A stretch of DNA of 64,000 nt from Candidatus Halocynthiibacter alkanivorans (GCF_003333265.1 NZ_QOLB01000066.1:19316-83315); one strand, 5' to 3'; numbered from the stretch's first letter, positions 17,603-26,821 are shown. The notes: generated by a model not told the origin, from the sequence alone. Made by a program: numbers and translations.

Positions 17603-18916
17603 TTAGACGTGGTCGGTGCGAAGCTTACGCTCCAGCCATTGAGAGTATTGGGACATCGAGAAACAGCAGACCCAGAAGACCACCGCGACAAAGATGAACA
17701 GTTCCCAGTAGATGCCGTTCCATTCGGTAGAGGCCCGGATGGCGCCGGTCAGACCCAGTATGTCAAAAATACCGATGAAAATGACCAGAGTGGTGTCTTT
17801 GAACAGCCCGATGAACGTGTTCACAATCCCGGGAATCGAGATTTTGAGCGCCTGCGGCATGATGATCAGCTTCTGCGCTTGCCAATAGGTCAGCCCCAGC
17901 GCGTCTGCGGCCTCATACTGGCCCCGTGGCAGCGCCGCCAGCCCGCCCCGGATCACTTCCGCCATATAAGCGGACGCAAACAGGGTCACCATGATGATCA
18001 CGCGCAAGACGATGTCAAAATTGGTGCCTTTGGGCAGGAAGTACTGCAACAGAAGCGAAGCGGTAAACAACAGAGTGATCAGCGGAACGCCGCGGATGAA
18101 CTCGATGAAACCGACACAAATCGATTTCACGATCAGCAGGTCAGACTGGCGACCCAGCGCCAGCACGACGCCAATTGGCAGTGACAGGGCGATGCCCGAC
18201 AGGCCGATCACGATCGAAATCATGAAACCGCCAATGGTCTTGGATTTCACTGCTTCAATTGACAGCGGGATGATATCCTCAAACAGCCCGGCTATTGGAC
18301 CGGCCAGGAACAACCACCAGATCACCGGCGCCAGGAACAAGGCAATCGTGCCCGCAAGGCCACCGGCGACAGGGGTGATGATCTTTGAGGCGAAATAGCC
18401 GATGGCAAATCCCGCGATCACGGACAGGGGAACCCAGACCGAGCCGCCCCAGACCAGCAGATACATCACGAAAGGATAAAGCGCCGAAAAGATCAACAAC
18501 TTACGTGGAAGATGATCAAACAGCAGCGGCGCAAGCGCCACAAACAACAGCACCAACGCCAGGACCGGACGCCAGTACAGATCCTGCGGATAGAAGCCAA
18601 ACAGCAGCTGTTTCCAGCGTTCGCTCAGAACCGCCCAACAGGCATAATCTGTGTCGCCATATTTCGCCGCGAGGATCTCGCGGCATTCACTCAGCGAACC
18701 TGCGTTCCAGACCCCCAGTACCATCCAGGGCAGCACCGCCGCCAGCATCGCGTAAATTGCATAAAGGGCTACGAGTGTCAGTAAACCATTGCTGACACTT
18801 GAAAACATATTATCGCGCAGCCAGTGAACCAGCCCAGTTTCGCCTGGAGGGGGCGCCATCTCGGACAGCATTTCATCACGGACATATGCGTGGTCATGTG
18901 AAGCAGAATTTGTCAT
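17603..18916 (-). CDS. bztC: ABC amino-acid transporter permease (BztC/AapM type)
   Basis: 437 residues with AAGGAG before ATG 18916. An N-terminal membrane segment (about 38-60) is followed by a periplasmic loop rich in Cys/Trp (AGSLSECREILAAKYGDTDY), then five or more segments. The BPD permease motif is EVIRGGLAALPRGQYEAADALG near 315-337, the ATPase-contact EAA loop. The long N-terminal region is characteristic of the BztB/BztC and AapQ/AapM permeases. It lies 1 bp from bztB and 12 bp from bztD, so translation is coupled within the operon. Confidence 0.92.
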   Translation of the reverse strand: MTNSASHDHAYVRDEMLSEMAPPPGETGLVHWLRDNMFSSVSNGLLTLVALYAIYAMLAAVLPWMVLGVWNAGSLSECREILAAKYGDTDYACWAVLSERWKQLLFGFYPQDLYWRPVLALVLLFVALAPLLFDHLPRKLLIFSALYPFVMYLLVWGGSVWVPLSVIAGFAIGYFASKIITPVAGGLAGTIALFLAPVIWWLFLAGPIAGLFEDIIPLSIEAVKSKTIGGFMISIVIGLSGIALSLPIGVVLALGRQSDLLIVKSICVGFIEFIRGVPLITLLFTASLLLQYFLPKGTNFDIVLRVIIMVTLFASAYMAEVIRGGLAALPRGQYEAADALGLTYWQAQKLIIMPQALKISIPGIVNTFIGLFKDTTLVIFIGIFDILGLTGAIRASTEWNGIYWELFIFVAVVFWVCCFSMSQYSQWLERKLRTDHV

Positions 18917-18917
18917 C

Positions 18918-20135
18918 TCATCGCTCCTTCAGCATGACTGATTTATTGTAGACGTTCATCGCCGAAGAAATGCACAATGAAATGACCAGATAGATCAGCA
19001 TCATCATCATCATTGCTTCCAGCTCACGCCCGGTCTGGTTCAGCGTGATGCCACCCAGGGTGGCGCGCAGATCCATGTAACCCACCGCAATTGCCAGCGA
19101 AGTGTTTTTGGTCAGGTTCAGGTAGTTGGAAATCATCGGTGGAATGATCACCCGCAGCGCCTGCGGCAGAACCACCAGATTCATCGTCTTACCCGGACGC
19201 AGACCAAGCGCATAAGCAGCTTCTGTCTGTCCTTTGGACACAGCGAGAATACCAGCACGCACATTTTCCGCGATGAATGCACCGGCGTAGAAAGACAGCG
19301 CCAGCCACAATGCAATCAGGGAGTTGCGGACATGAAAGCCGCCTCTGAAGTTAAACCCTTTCAGCGCCGGATATTCCAGGCCGATGGGCGAGCCCATCAC
19401 AAAGAAAACCAGAACCGCAGGGACGGCGAAGATCGCCAGTTTAATCCGGAAGGTCGGCAGGCTCAGCCCGGTGCGTTCAAAACGCTTTTGGGCGTAGCGG
19501 CCAAAAAAGACGATTGCGGCAAGCGACAGGAAGAAGGTCACTACAACAACCCAGGAGCCATCGCCCCAGACCGGTGCAGGGATATAAGTCCCGCGGTTGG
19601 TCACTGCGACCGCGTCATTCAGCCACATGGTTGCTTCAGGTTCGGCCCCCCTGAACGCCTTTGGCGCTGGGGTGGATTCCGTCAGAACCGCGAAAAAAGC
19701 GATGATCCACAGCAGAACCGGAATATTGCGGAAACTCTCCACATAAACCGTCATTATTTTGGCTGTGATCCAGTTGTGCGACAGACGCAGCACGCCCGCC
19801 GCCACGCCGACAATGGTCGCCAGGATACAGCCCATAAACGCCACCAGAAGCGTGTTGAGCAGCCCGACATACGCGGCGCGTAAATGGTCAGAGTCTGACG
19901 AATATTCGACAAGACGTTGGTTGATATCATAGCCAGCGCGCACACTGAGGAAAGAGAAGTTGAAGTCTTTCCCAGCCGCGGCGAGATTGACGACGGCGTT
20001 GTTTACCAGCCAGCCCAGAGCCAGAACAAACGCAGCAAGTGCGACAGCCTGGATGGTCATGGAACGGTAACGCGAATCGTAAATCAGCTGGCTCAGTTTA
20101 AACGAATCCTGGTGAGGATCGCTAAGTGTCGTCAT
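18918..20135 (-). CDS. bztB: ABC amino-acid transporter permease (BztB/AapQ type)
   Basis: 405 residues, GGGGAG before ATG 20135. The first membrane segment lies at about 28-50. A periplasmic domain containing GYDINQRLVEYSSDSDHLRA is followed by the permease core. The EAA-loop reads ENVRAGILAVSKGQTEAAYALG near 290-312. It pairs with bztC to form the membrane channel. A 127-bp gap with a strong hairpin separates it from bztA upstream. Confidence 0.92.
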   Translation of the reverse strand: MTTLSDPHQDSFKLSQLIYDSRYRSMTIQAVALAAFVLALGWLVNNAVVNLAAAGKDFNFSFLSVRAGYDINQRLVEYSSDSDHLRAAYVGLLNTLLVAFMGCILATIVGVAAGVLRLSHNWITAKIMTVYVESFRNIPVLLWIIAFFAVLTESTPAPKAFRGAEPEATMWLNDAVAVTNRGTYIPAPVWGDGSWVVVVTFFLSLAAIVFFGRYAQKRFERTGLSLPTFRIKLAIFAVPAVLVFFVMGSPIGLEYPALKGFNFRGGFHVRNSLIALWLALSFYAGAFIAENVRAGILAVSKGQTEAAYALGLRPGKTMNLVVLPQALRVIIPPMISNYLNLTKNTSLAIAVGYMDLRATLGGITLNQTGRELEAMMMMMLIYLVISLCISSAMNVYNKSVMLKER

Positions 20136-20222
20136 GACTGACGCTCCCCGAGTTTCAGACGCAGCCCAATGCGTCCGACAGGTGCATTTTCACCCGTCTG
20201 TTTATTATTGTGTCGTATGTAA

Positions 20223-20250
20223 GTAGGGCGCGACCGAAGCCGCGCCCTAC
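20223..20250. repeat. GTAGGG-ended palindrome between bztA and bztB (REP-like hairpin)
   Basis: A perfect 10-bp stem GTAGGGCGCG/CGCGCCCTAC with an 8-nt loop, 12 bp beyond the bztA stop. No T-run follows on the minus strand, so it is probably not a terminator. A hairpin here is commonly used to protect the binding-protein mRNA and give it higher expression than the permeases. Both strands begin GTAG, as in REP elements; compare 42363-42388. Confidence 0.6.
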
Positions 20251-20262
20251 AAGTATCAGATC

Positions 20263-21279
20263 TTAGCGGAAGGGCGGTGCATAGAGCAGGCCGCCGTCTT
20301 TCCACTGTGCGTTCAGACCGCGAGCAAGACCAATCGGTGTCGTTTCGCCGATGTTGCGCTCAAAGACTTCACCATAGTTGCCAACCGCCATGATGATGTT
20401 CTTGGCCCAGTCAGCCGACAGACCGAGCTGTTCGCCCAGGTTGCCTTCGGTGCCCAGCATACGGTTCACTTCCGGATTGTTGGTGCCCTTGGCCAGTTCT
20501 TCGACATTGGCAGACGAAACGCCCAGCTCTTCAGCAACGATCAGAGTGTTGAGCGTCCAGCGCACAATATCACCCCATTCGTTGTCGCCGTGGCGTACAA
20601 GCGGACCGAGTGGCTCTTTGGAAATGATTTCCGGCAGAACAATGTGATCGCCCGGGTTTTCAAAGGTCGCACGTGTTGCGGCCAGACCAGAAGCGTCTGT
20701 TGTGTACACGTCACAGGCACCGGCAAGGTACTGCTGCTGTGCTTCTGCGTTGGTTTCAATCGGCACAGGCTCGTAGCTGATGTTATTGGCGCGGAAGAAA
20801 TCGGCCAGGTTCAGCTCAGTTGTGGTACCGGTCTGAATGCAAACAGTTGCGCCATCAAGATCTTTTGCGGACGACACGCCCAGGTCTTTGGGGACCATGA
20901 AGCCCTGACCGTCATAGAGGTTGACGCCGGCAAATTCGAACTTGAGGTCAACATCACGGGAAAATGTCCACGTGGTGTTGCGTGCCAGAACGTCGATCTC
21001 ACCCGAACCCAGAGCGGTAAAGCGCGTCTGACCGGTTGTAGGTGTGAACTCTACAGCAGCCCCGTCACCGAGAACTGCGGCAGCAACAGCGCGACAAATT
21101 GCGACGTCAAAGCCGTTCCAGACGCCGTTTGCATCGGGAGCAGCAAAGCCGGTCAGGCCGGTGGTCACACCACAGTTCAGTTTGCCGCGTGCTTGAACAT
21201 CTTCGAGCGTGCCGGCTGATGCGAGGCCAGCAGCAAAGCTGGCTACGGTCAGTGCACCAAGAAATACGGTTTTTTTCAT
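20263..21279 (-). CDS. bztA: ABC transporter substrate-binding protein for acidic amino acids and amides (BztA/AapJ type)
   Basis: 338 residues from ATG 21279, chosen because GAAGAGGT stands just before it and the product then begins with a signal peptide (MKKTVFLGALTVASF, cleavage near ASAG). An upstream in-frame start at 21306 would bury this. The solute-binding fold includes LNCGVTTGLTGFAAPDANG, GFDVAICRAVAAAV and LARNTTWTFSRD. Matches the periplasmic receptor of Bzt. First gene of the operon. A leader with two hairpins precedes it. Confidence 0.93.
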   Translation of the reverse strand: MKKTVFLGALTVASFAAGLASAGTLEDVQARGKLNCGVTTGLTGFAAPDANGVWNGFDVAICRAVAAAVLGDGAAVEFTPTTGQTRFTALGSGEIDVLARNTTWTFSRDVDLKFEFAGVNLYDGQGFMVPKDLGVSSAKDLDGATVCIQTGTTTELNLADFFRANNISYEPVPIETNAEAQQQYLAGACDVYTTDASGLAATRATFENPGDHIVLPEIISKEPLGPLVRHGDNEWGDIVRWTLNTLIVAEELGVSSANVEELAKGTNNPEVNRMLGTEGNLGEQLGLSADWAKNIIMAVGNYGEVFERNIGETTPIGLARGLNAQWKDGGLLYAPPFR

Positions 21280-21299
21280 TTTTACCTCTTCCTGAATTT

Positions 21300-21376
21300 C
21301 CGCCATTTATTTGGCGGTTCATCCGACCCTGTCCGGGCCGGTATTTTGGAGTGCAAAGGTTTAAGTCCTTCGCACT
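21300..21376 (-). promoter_or_regulatory. structured leader or operator region before bztA
   Basis: Two inverted repeats lie between the bztA start and the ATP12 gene. CCGCCA/TGGCGG with a 6-nt loop (21300-21317) sits about 20 nt before the start codon. AGTGC-n-AAGG and CCTT-n-GCACT, separated by 7 nt (21350-21376), form a longer dyad. They could be RNA hairpins of a regulatory leader or protein operators; the transcription start is not evident. Confidence 0.4.
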
Positions 21377-21494
21377 GTAGAAGAGTTTGATTAGATTCAT
21401 TCAGAAACGTCAAGTGCACGATCAATAAATCGAATTGCTTCCCCAAGGTAAATTCAGACCAATACACGCTTTGGATGCAGTAGCTCCACCCGGC

Positions 21495-22205
21495 TCAGGC
21501 CGAAAGCAGAGTGACAAAAAGTGCAGCATTTACAAAAGCTTGCCTCTTTTTTTCCGCCAGAACCCCGGCCTCTTCATCCCGCCCCCAACGCTCTGCCTGC
21601 CATTGTTCATCCAGTTGCGACTTTTTCCAGATTTCTGAGACCGCGCCCTGATTGCGGAAAACAGCAAAACCGAGGATCAAAGACCCCGATAGCGCTACCA
21701 GATCATGAAAACCGGCAAGCTCAAAATTAGTTAGCCTATGCGTATGATCTGACAGGGCTTTCAGCGCCTCTGGTGCCTGTGGTGCGTGTATCACCCCGGT
21801 TCTGGTCTGCAGGCGGGCACCAAGGGCCGTTTCAGCCCAATCCAGCAATGGGTTCCAGGTCGCCGCCTGACGATCCACCAGACTCTGTGGCGCCTCGGCA
21901 CGGTAACAAAGCAGGTCACTGTCGCCATAAGCGGCCAACATATCTGCGACTTCCCTGCGCTGATTCGCCACCTTGTCGATCGCAGCGTTTGCGCCCCTGG
22001 TGACCGGCATTGATTCGGGGGTGATTCGTTTTTCCTGGGCATCCCACTCTGCCGCAATCGCCGCCGCCATGCCCCGGCTCGGCACCAACAAAACGGCTTT
22101 TGCCGGGGTTCTGAGCGGCCGGCCATCCAGCCGCACTCCAAAACCGCCGTCCTCAGAACTGACGCTGGCTTCTTTCCAGAACCGTTTTGTTTTCCAGTCA
22201 CTCAT
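21495..22205 (-). CDS. ATP12-family F1-ATPase assembly chaperone
   Basis: 236 residues. Starts MSDWKTKRFWKEASV with GGAG upstream. The family signatures GFGVRLDGRPLRTPAKAVL, AAEWDAQ, DLLCYRA and WNPLLDWAE are all present. ATP12 in mitochondria and alphaproteobacteria helps assemble the F1 alpha subunit. ATP synthase genes are not in the window. It ends the row rarA, rluC-like, HAD, ATP12, starting 1 bp after the HAD stop. Confidence 0.92.
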   Translation of the reverse strand: MSDWKTKRFWKEASVSSEDGGFGVRLDGRPLRTPAKAVLLVPSRGMAAAIAAEWDAQEKRITPESMPVTRGANAAIDKVANQRREVADMLAAYGDSDLLCYRAEAPQSLVDRQAATWNPLLDWAETALGARLQTRTGVIHAPQAPEALKALSDHTHRLTNFELAGFHDLVALSGSLILGFAVFRNQGAVSEIWKKSQLDEQWQAERWGRDEEAGVLAEKKRQAFVNAALFVTLLSA

Positions 22206-22206
22206 C

Positions 22207-22869
22207 TCAAGTCTCCCATTGCGCTGCGATCGCCGCTGGCAGCGCCTTCACCTCATCAACCACGCGGGCAGCACCCGCTGCGATCAGATCCTCTGCCGGG
22301 TGATAGCCCCAGCTGACACCAATGCGTCTGATGCCGGCAGCACGGCCCATTTCAATGTCATAGACCGTGTCGCCAATGATAACCGTATTGGCAGCCGCAA
22401 CCCCGGTATCGCGCAGACAGGCGTCCACCATCGACGGGTTGGGCTTGGACGGATGGTCATCCGCCACCTGGCTGGTGACAAAAAACTGTCTTAAATTATA
22501 GGTGTCCAGGATATGATCAAGCCCCCGGCGCGCCTTGCCGGTGGCAACGCCAAGCAACAGGGTCTCGTCCTTTGCCAGTTCCGCCAGCATCTCCGGCACG
22601 CCTGGATACAGCGGTTCGGTCTTTGCCTGTCGCAGCTTCAGAAAGGCGCCCCGGTAGGCCGCCACGATGGCCGCAACCCGTAAACCGCCGGAGAGCCGTC
22701 CTACGGCCTCGTCCAGCGACAGACCGACAATCGACAGGATCTCGCCGCGCTCTGGCGCCTGCAGGCCTTCTGAGGCAAAGGCCTGCTCCATCGCTGCAAC
22801 AATAAAATCCTGACTGTCGACGAGCGTGCCATCGACGTCAAAGATCACCAGCCGCAGCGCTGCGCTCAC
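22207..22869 (-). CDS. HAD-IA family phosphatase (phosphoglycolate phosphatase-like)
   Basis: 220 residues, GTG start in a GTGA overlap with the pseudouridine synthase stop. HAD motif I is FDVDGTLVDSQ near 9-19, motif II Thr lies in LGVATGKARRG, motif III Lys in HPSKPNP and motif IV in VIIGDTVYDIEMG. The cap is the alpha-helical C1 type. Substrate uncertain; closest in pattern to Gph-like phosphatases. Coupled by overlap to the RNA-modification gene and followed 1 bp later by ATP12. Confidence 0.88.
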   Translation of the reverse strand: MSAALRLVIFDVDGTLVDSQDFIVAAMEQAFASEGLQAPERGEILSIVGLSLDEAVGRLSGGLRVAAIVAAYRGAFLKLRQAKTEPLYPGVPEMLAELAKDETLLLGVATGKARRGLDHILDTYNLRQFFVTSQVADDHPSKPNPSMVDACLRDTGVAAANTVIIGDTVYDIEMGRAAGIRRIGVSWGYHPAEDLIAAGAARVVDEVKALPAAIAAQWET

Positions 22870-23909
22870 AGCTCGTCCTCGAACGGATCCGCCGGCACCT
22901 CGTTCTCGCGCCAGTCAAACATCGACCACGTGTCGGCCATATGCTTTGATAACGGCGCCACAAAGGTCACCAGCTTTTTTGTGCGCGGATGTTCAATGGT
23001 CAGCGAACGCGCATGAAGATGCAGCTTGTTGCTCATGTCACCGCCAAGGCGCGCACCCCAGCCGTCGCCCAGATTTTCCTGGCCCGAGCCACCGTACTTG
23101 CCATCGCCGATGATCGGATGACCGAGCTCGGCCATATGGGCACGCAGCTGGTGGGTGCGGCCGGTGATCGGCACCAGCGCCACCCAGGCTGCCCGGCGGG
23201 CGAGCGCGGACAGGGTCGCATAGTCGGTGTGGGCGCGTTTGGCGCCATAGGTGCTGTTCACATCGCGCGGATGCACACAGTGCATCTTTTCGCCCTCACC
23301 GCCCTTGCCGTGACCCGGTGCTTTCACCAGGCCCCATTTCAGCGAGCCCATTTTTGGATGTGGCACACCGCCCACGGCGGCCCAGTAGATTTTGCGGGTC
23401 TCCCGGTGGCGGAAAGCGGCGGTCAGTGCGGTTGTCACCCGCTGGGTGCGCCCCAGCACCAGAATGCCGGAAGTGTCTTTGTCGAGCCGGTGCACAAGGC
23501 GTGGTTTTTCTTCATAGCCAAAGCGCAGTGCTTCGGCGAGGCCGTCCACATGGCGCGACTGCCCAGAGCCGCCCTGGGTGGCAAGACCCGAAGGTTTGTT
23601 CAGCACGATGATGTCGTCATCGCGGTAGATCACCGTCGCCTGGATCATCGCCACATCGGCCTTTTTGATCCGGGCCGGCAAGGGTGCCGGGCGTTCGCCC
23701 GGTTCGGGCAGCGGCGCGATGCGGATCAGATTGCCAGGCACCACCCGGGTGTTTGGCTTGCCTTTGACACCGTCCACTTTGATCTCGCCCGTGCGGCACA
23801 GCTTTTCAATTGCCCCCTGCCCCAGATGCGGGAAATGGCGGCGCATCCAACGATCCAGCCGTTGGTCACTTTCGTTCTCGTCTACGGTTATTTTCTGCAC
23901 GCCGCTCAT
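22866..23909 (-). CDS. rluC: RluC/RluA-family 23S rRNA pseudouridine synthase
   Basis: 347 residues, TGGAG before ATG 23909. An N-terminal S4 RNA-binding domain (about 10-75, RLDRWMRRHFPHLGQGAIEK) is followed by the catalytic domain. The catalytic Asp lies in RLVHRLDKDTSGILVLGRT near 140-158. TGRTHQLRAHMAELGHPIIGD is the second family block. RluC modifies U955, U2504 and U2580 in E. coli 23S rRNA; the exact target here is inferred. It follows rarA with a 58-bp gap. Confidence 0.9.
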   Translation of the reverse strand: MSGVQKITVDENESDQRLDRWMRRHFPHLGQGAIEKLCRTGEIKVDGVKGKPNTRVVPGNLIRIAPLPEPGERPAPLPARIKKADVAMIQATVIYRDDDIIVLNKPSGLATQGGSGQSRHVDGLAEALRFGYEEKPRLVHRLDKDTSGILVLGRTQRVTTALTAAFRHRETRKIYWAAVGGVPHPKMGSLKWGLVKAPGHGKGGEGEKMHCVHPRDVNSTYGAKRAHTDYATLSALARRAAWVALVPITGRTHQLRAHMAELGHPIIGDGKYGGSGQENLGDGWGARLGGDMSNKLHLHARSLTIEHPRTKKLVTFVAPLSKHMADTWSMFDWRENEVPADPFEDEL

Positions 23910-23967
23910 GCGATATCTCCACCTGTAAAAGGGTCAGCGTGTCTCCTGCGGGCTGGGAGGCCGCTTG

Positions 23968-25296
23968 TCAACCATCCTGGCGTTTTGCGCGCAGTTTGGC
24001 GAAATAGTCGACCCGTTTCTTCAGATCCCGCTCATATCCGCGCTCCACCGGGGCATAAAACTGTGGTCTGTTCATACCATCCGGGAAATAGTTTTGTCCC
24101 GAAAAGCCGTCTTCCGCGTCGTGATCATAAGAATAGCCGCTGCCATAGCCCTGATCCTGCATCATCTGGGTCGGCGCATTCAGGATATGTTTGGGTGGCG
24201 GCGCTGAGCCCGACTTGCGCGCCGCGGCACGAGCAGTTTTATAGGCCACATACCCCGCGTTAGTTTTGGGGGCCAGCGCCAGATAGATCACCGCCTGGGC
24301 CAGCGCCAGTTCGCCTTCGGGCGAGCCCAGCCGCTCATAAGTCTCCCAGGCGTGCAGACAGATGGACTGCGCCTGAGGGTCAGCAAGCGCGATATCTTCC
24401 ACCGCCATACGCAACAGACGCCGCGACAAGTACCTGGGGTCCTCGCCGCCTTCCAGCATGCGGCAAAACCAATACAGCGCCGCATCCGGATCCGAGCCGC
24501 GGATCGATTTGTGCAGGGCGGAGATCAGGTTGTAATGCTCTTCGCCCGACTTGTCGTATTTGGCCGCGCGCCGCATCAGCCGTTTGGTCAGCGCTTCGCG
24601 TTCCAGCGGTGCAGCAACACGCCAGCCGGCCGCCTGCTCAACGAGGTTCAGCAAAGTGCGGCCGTCGCCGTCTGCCATTTCAAACAGTGCTGAGCGCGCC
24701 GAAGCGGTCAGGGGCAGCTCCAGGCCCAACTCGGTCTCGGCCCGGGCACAGAGCTGCTCCAGCTCAGCTTCCGACAGCCGCTCCAGCACCAATACCTGGG
24801 CCCGGCTCAGCAACGCGGCGTTCAGCTCAAACGAGGGGTTTTCCGTGGTGGCACCCACCAGCAGAATGGTGCCGTCTTCCATATAGGGCAGAAACCCGTC
24901 CTGCTGCGCTTTGTTGAAGCGGTGGATCTCGTCCACAAACAACAGGGTACCCTGGCCGTTCTGATGCCGGATCTTCGCCGATTCGAACACTTTGCGCAGT
25001 TCCTGCACCCCGGTGAAGATCGCGCTGAGCTGGATGAAATGCAGGTCGGTTTCCGCAGCGAGCAGGCGGGCGATGGTGGTTTTACCAACACCGGGCGGCC
25101 CCCAGAGCACCAGAGAGCTGAGCGCCCCTGACGCCAGCATCACCCCGAGTGGTGCCTCCGGCCCAAGGATTTGTTGCTGCCCGATCACCTCACGCAGCGC
25201 TTGCGGCCGCAAACGATCCGCCAGCGGGCGTGGGGCTGCCGGCGTTCCTGCGGCGTTTGCAAGGGAAGTCGAAGGTGTTTCAAAAAGATCTGCCAT
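23968..25296 (-). CDS. rarA: replication-associated recombination protein A (RarA/MgsA)
   Basis: 442 residues, the typical length. The AAA+ ATPase shows Walker A in WGPPGVGKTTIARLLA near 66-81, Walker B FVDEIHRFNKAQQD, sensor 1 in GATTENPSFELN and the C-terminal MgsA-type tetramerisation domain with SIRGSDPDAALYWFCRMLEGG. RarA acts at stalled replication forks. No clear ribosome site at ATG 25296. It is the first gene of the rarA-rluC-HAD-ATP12 row and lies downstream of luxI on the same strand. Confidence 0.95.
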   Translation of the reverse strand: MADLFETPSTSLANAAGTPAAPRPLADRLRPQALREVIGQQQILGPEAPLGVMLASGALSSLVLWGPPGVGKTTIARLLAAETDLHFIQLSAIFTGVQELRKVFESAKIRHQNGQGTLLFVDEIHRFNKAQQDGFLPYMEDGTILLVGATTENPSFELNAALLSRAQVLVLERLSEAELEQLCARAETELGLELPLTASARSALFEMADGDGRTLLNLVEQAAGWRVAAPLEREALTKRLMRRAAKYDKSGEEHYNLISALHKSIRGSDPDAALYWFCRMLEGGEDPRYLSRRLLRMAVEDIALADPQAQSICLHAWETYERLGSPEGELALAQAVIYLALAPKTNAGYVAYKTARAAARKSGSAPPPKHILNAPTQMMQDQGYGSGYSYDHDAEDGFSGQNYFPDGMNRPQFYAPVERGYERDLKKRVDYFAKLRAKRQDG

Positions 25297-25337
25297 GGGG
25301 CGAACTTATCCGCCCCATGCAGAGGGTGAAAGCCATT

Positions 25338-25367
25338 ATTGCCCGCCAGATGGCTACAGCGGGCAAT
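25338..25367 (-). terminator. hairpin after luxI, possible terminator
   Basis: Arms ATTGCCCGC and GCGGGCAAT (9 bp) with a 12-nt loop lie 10 bp beyond the luxI stop. No long T-run follows on the minus strand (AATGGCTTT only), so termination would be weak and some reading into rarA is possible. Confidence 0.45.
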
Positions 25368-25376
25368 GCCGGGTTC

Positions 25377-25964
25377 TCAGTGCAGTTTCGACGTCAGATT
25401 GATGTCGACACAGACTGAGCGGGACCCACCGATGTCCAGCACCGGCCCCGCAGGCTGGCAATCAATGCCGGTGCGCCGCGCCAGCCGGGGGGAATGCTCC
25501 GGGATCAGCCCCAGAACCGAGGTCGCCCCCAGTTCCCGCGCCGATTTCACCATTTCCGCAATCAGACTGATCTGCACCCGCAGACGCTGTTTGGCAGGCA
25601 CATTGTGAGAGACAAAAACGCGGCTGCTTTCCCAGACATGTCCGGCCACCGGCGCCTCATGATCCAGCAGGTTTGCCGGAATACTGTCGAGCAACCCACG
25701 CTGCGCGTCCCGGATCATATAGGTATAGATGCCACATCGCGCCGTCGTCGGGGTCAAACGGACCCCCGCCAGCACCTCGCCAAACTCATGCACCGCAATC
25801 CAGCGGCTGGCCGGGGTGTCATATTGATCATATTCCATGCCATCGACATGGGGCAGATCCCAGTTGTTGCGCTCAATAAATGTATTGTGACGTGCGCGCA
25901 GCATGTTGGCGAACAATTCACCGTGTTTGTGCAGGTTATCGAAGGAAAGTGTTGTGACTTGCAT
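25377..25964 (-). CDS. luxI: acyl-homoserine-lactone synthase (LuxI family)
   Basis: 195 residues from ATG 25964, chosen because GGAGGC lies 5 nt upstream; a start 10 codons earlier is unlikely. The invariant LuxI residues are present in order: Arg25, Phe29, Trp35 (RARHNTFIERNNW), Asp46 and Asp49 (EYDQYDTP), Arg69 in GVRLTPTT, and Glu112/Arg115 in WESSRVFV. The enzyme makes N-acyl-homoserine lactone from SAM and an acyl-ACP. Chain length cannot be read from sequence. It follows luxR by 53 bp on the same strand. Confidence 0.95.
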   Translation of the reverse strand: MQVTTLSFDNLHKHGELFANMLRARHNTFIERNNWDLPHVDGMEYDQYDTPASRWIAVHEFGEVLAGVRLTPTTARCGIYTYMIRDAQRGLLDSIPANLLDHEAPVAGHVWESSRVFVSHNVPAKQRLRVQISLIAEMVKSARELGATSVLGLIPEHSPRLARRTGIDCQPAGPVLDIGGSRSVCVDINLTSKLH

Positions 25965-25978
25965 AGGTGCCTCCAGGC

Positions 25979-25997
25979 GGTTGTGTTGAAACAAACC
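25979..25997. promoter_or_regulatory. imperfect dyad between luxR and luxI
   Basis: A 19-bp sequence with GGTT/AACC outer arms and a symmetric centre lies 15 bp upstream of the luxI start. It could be a LuxR operator or a chance dyad; symmetry is only partial and it does not match the classical lux box. Confidence 0.25.
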
Positions 25998-26017
25998 GGA
26001 GGGGGTGGGCCACCACT

Positions 26018-26629
26018 CTACAAAAACCTGTATTCCCGCGCTTTTTTAAGCGCCTCAGATGTCGTTCGGGCGCCTAATCGGACCCGTGCTGAACTGAGGC
26101 GCGCTTTTAATGCACTTTCTGAAATCCCAAGCTTTGCTGCTGCGGCAGTATGCCGGTCCCCTTCGGCAATAAGGCGCAACGCCTCTGTCTGCGCATCCGT
26201 CAGATTTGTCGGAGGCTCAGCAGCTACGTGCAAAGCATGGGTTAATATTTCTAATTCTTTGATCTCACCGTCACTGAACTCCCGGTCATCCCGCGCCACA
26301 CCAATAATGGAACGTGATTTGATCGGACCACAGGAAACAACAGCACCAAAGAGCAGCCCATGCTCTTTCGCCTGGCCGATGATGTTAAACGGATCCGGAA
26401 GCTTGATTTCACTCCAGCGTGTCGCCCCGCGCGTGCCCAGACCCCAAAAGACCAGCGGATCTCTCAGCGCAAAAACATTTTCATCATATTTGGTGGTCCA
26501 GGCGGGATCATAGGTTCGCCGGTAAACCAGTGGCGCCGCAAAGCGAATATGCAGCCCGGCCGAAAAACCACAAGGCGACATCTCTTCCAGCCTGCCGAAC
26601 AGGGTCTCTAATTCAGTGGTCCTGGACAT
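26018..26629 (-). CDS. luxR: LuxR-family quorum-sensing regulator
   Basis: 203 residues from ATG 26629; a GTG three codons earlier (26638) is possible and neither has a strong ribosome site. The N-terminal autoinducer domain includes YDPAWTTKYDEN then ALRDPLVFW and TRWSE, matching the Trp-Tyr-Asp-Pro-Trp pattern that binds acyl-homoserine lactones. The C-terminal LuxR helix-turn-helix runs from about 143 to 203 (LTDAQTEALRLIAEGDRHTA, LGISESALKARLSSARVRLG). Short for the family (usually about 230-250). It lies directly upstream of luxI, so the pair is likely one regulatory circuit. Confidence 0.92.
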   Translation of the reverse strand: MSRTTELETLFGRLEEMSPCGFSAGLHIRFAAPLVYRRTYDPAWTTKYDENVFALRDPLVFWGLGTRGATRWSEIKLPDPFNIIGQAKEHGLLFGAVVSCGPIKSRSIIGVARDDREFSDGEIKELEILTHALHVAAEPPTNLTDAQTEALRLIAEGDRHTAAAAKLGISESALKARLSSARVRLGARTTSEALKKAREYRFL

Positions 26630-26821
26630 TGTATTCACTTTTGATATTGCCGCGTCTCTGCTCTACTTGAAGTTGCCAATCTATAATCCGAATCAACGGT
26701 AAATTGGTTCGCTGCATTTTACAACGAGCAGCATGCAATTTGGTTAAACCCAATTTAGCCGCTGCATTGCCGCCAGTACCCCAGCGAGTTGTTCCCGAAG
26801 GTTTGATCAAGATGCCCGTCA

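Noticed and set aside
22989..24263. 424-codon plus-strand frame
   Set aside because: Antisense to the pseudouridine synthase and rarA genes, which have complete catalytic motifs.
25494..26513. 339-codon plus-strand frame
   Set aside because: Antisense to luxI and luxR, whose functional residues are intact.
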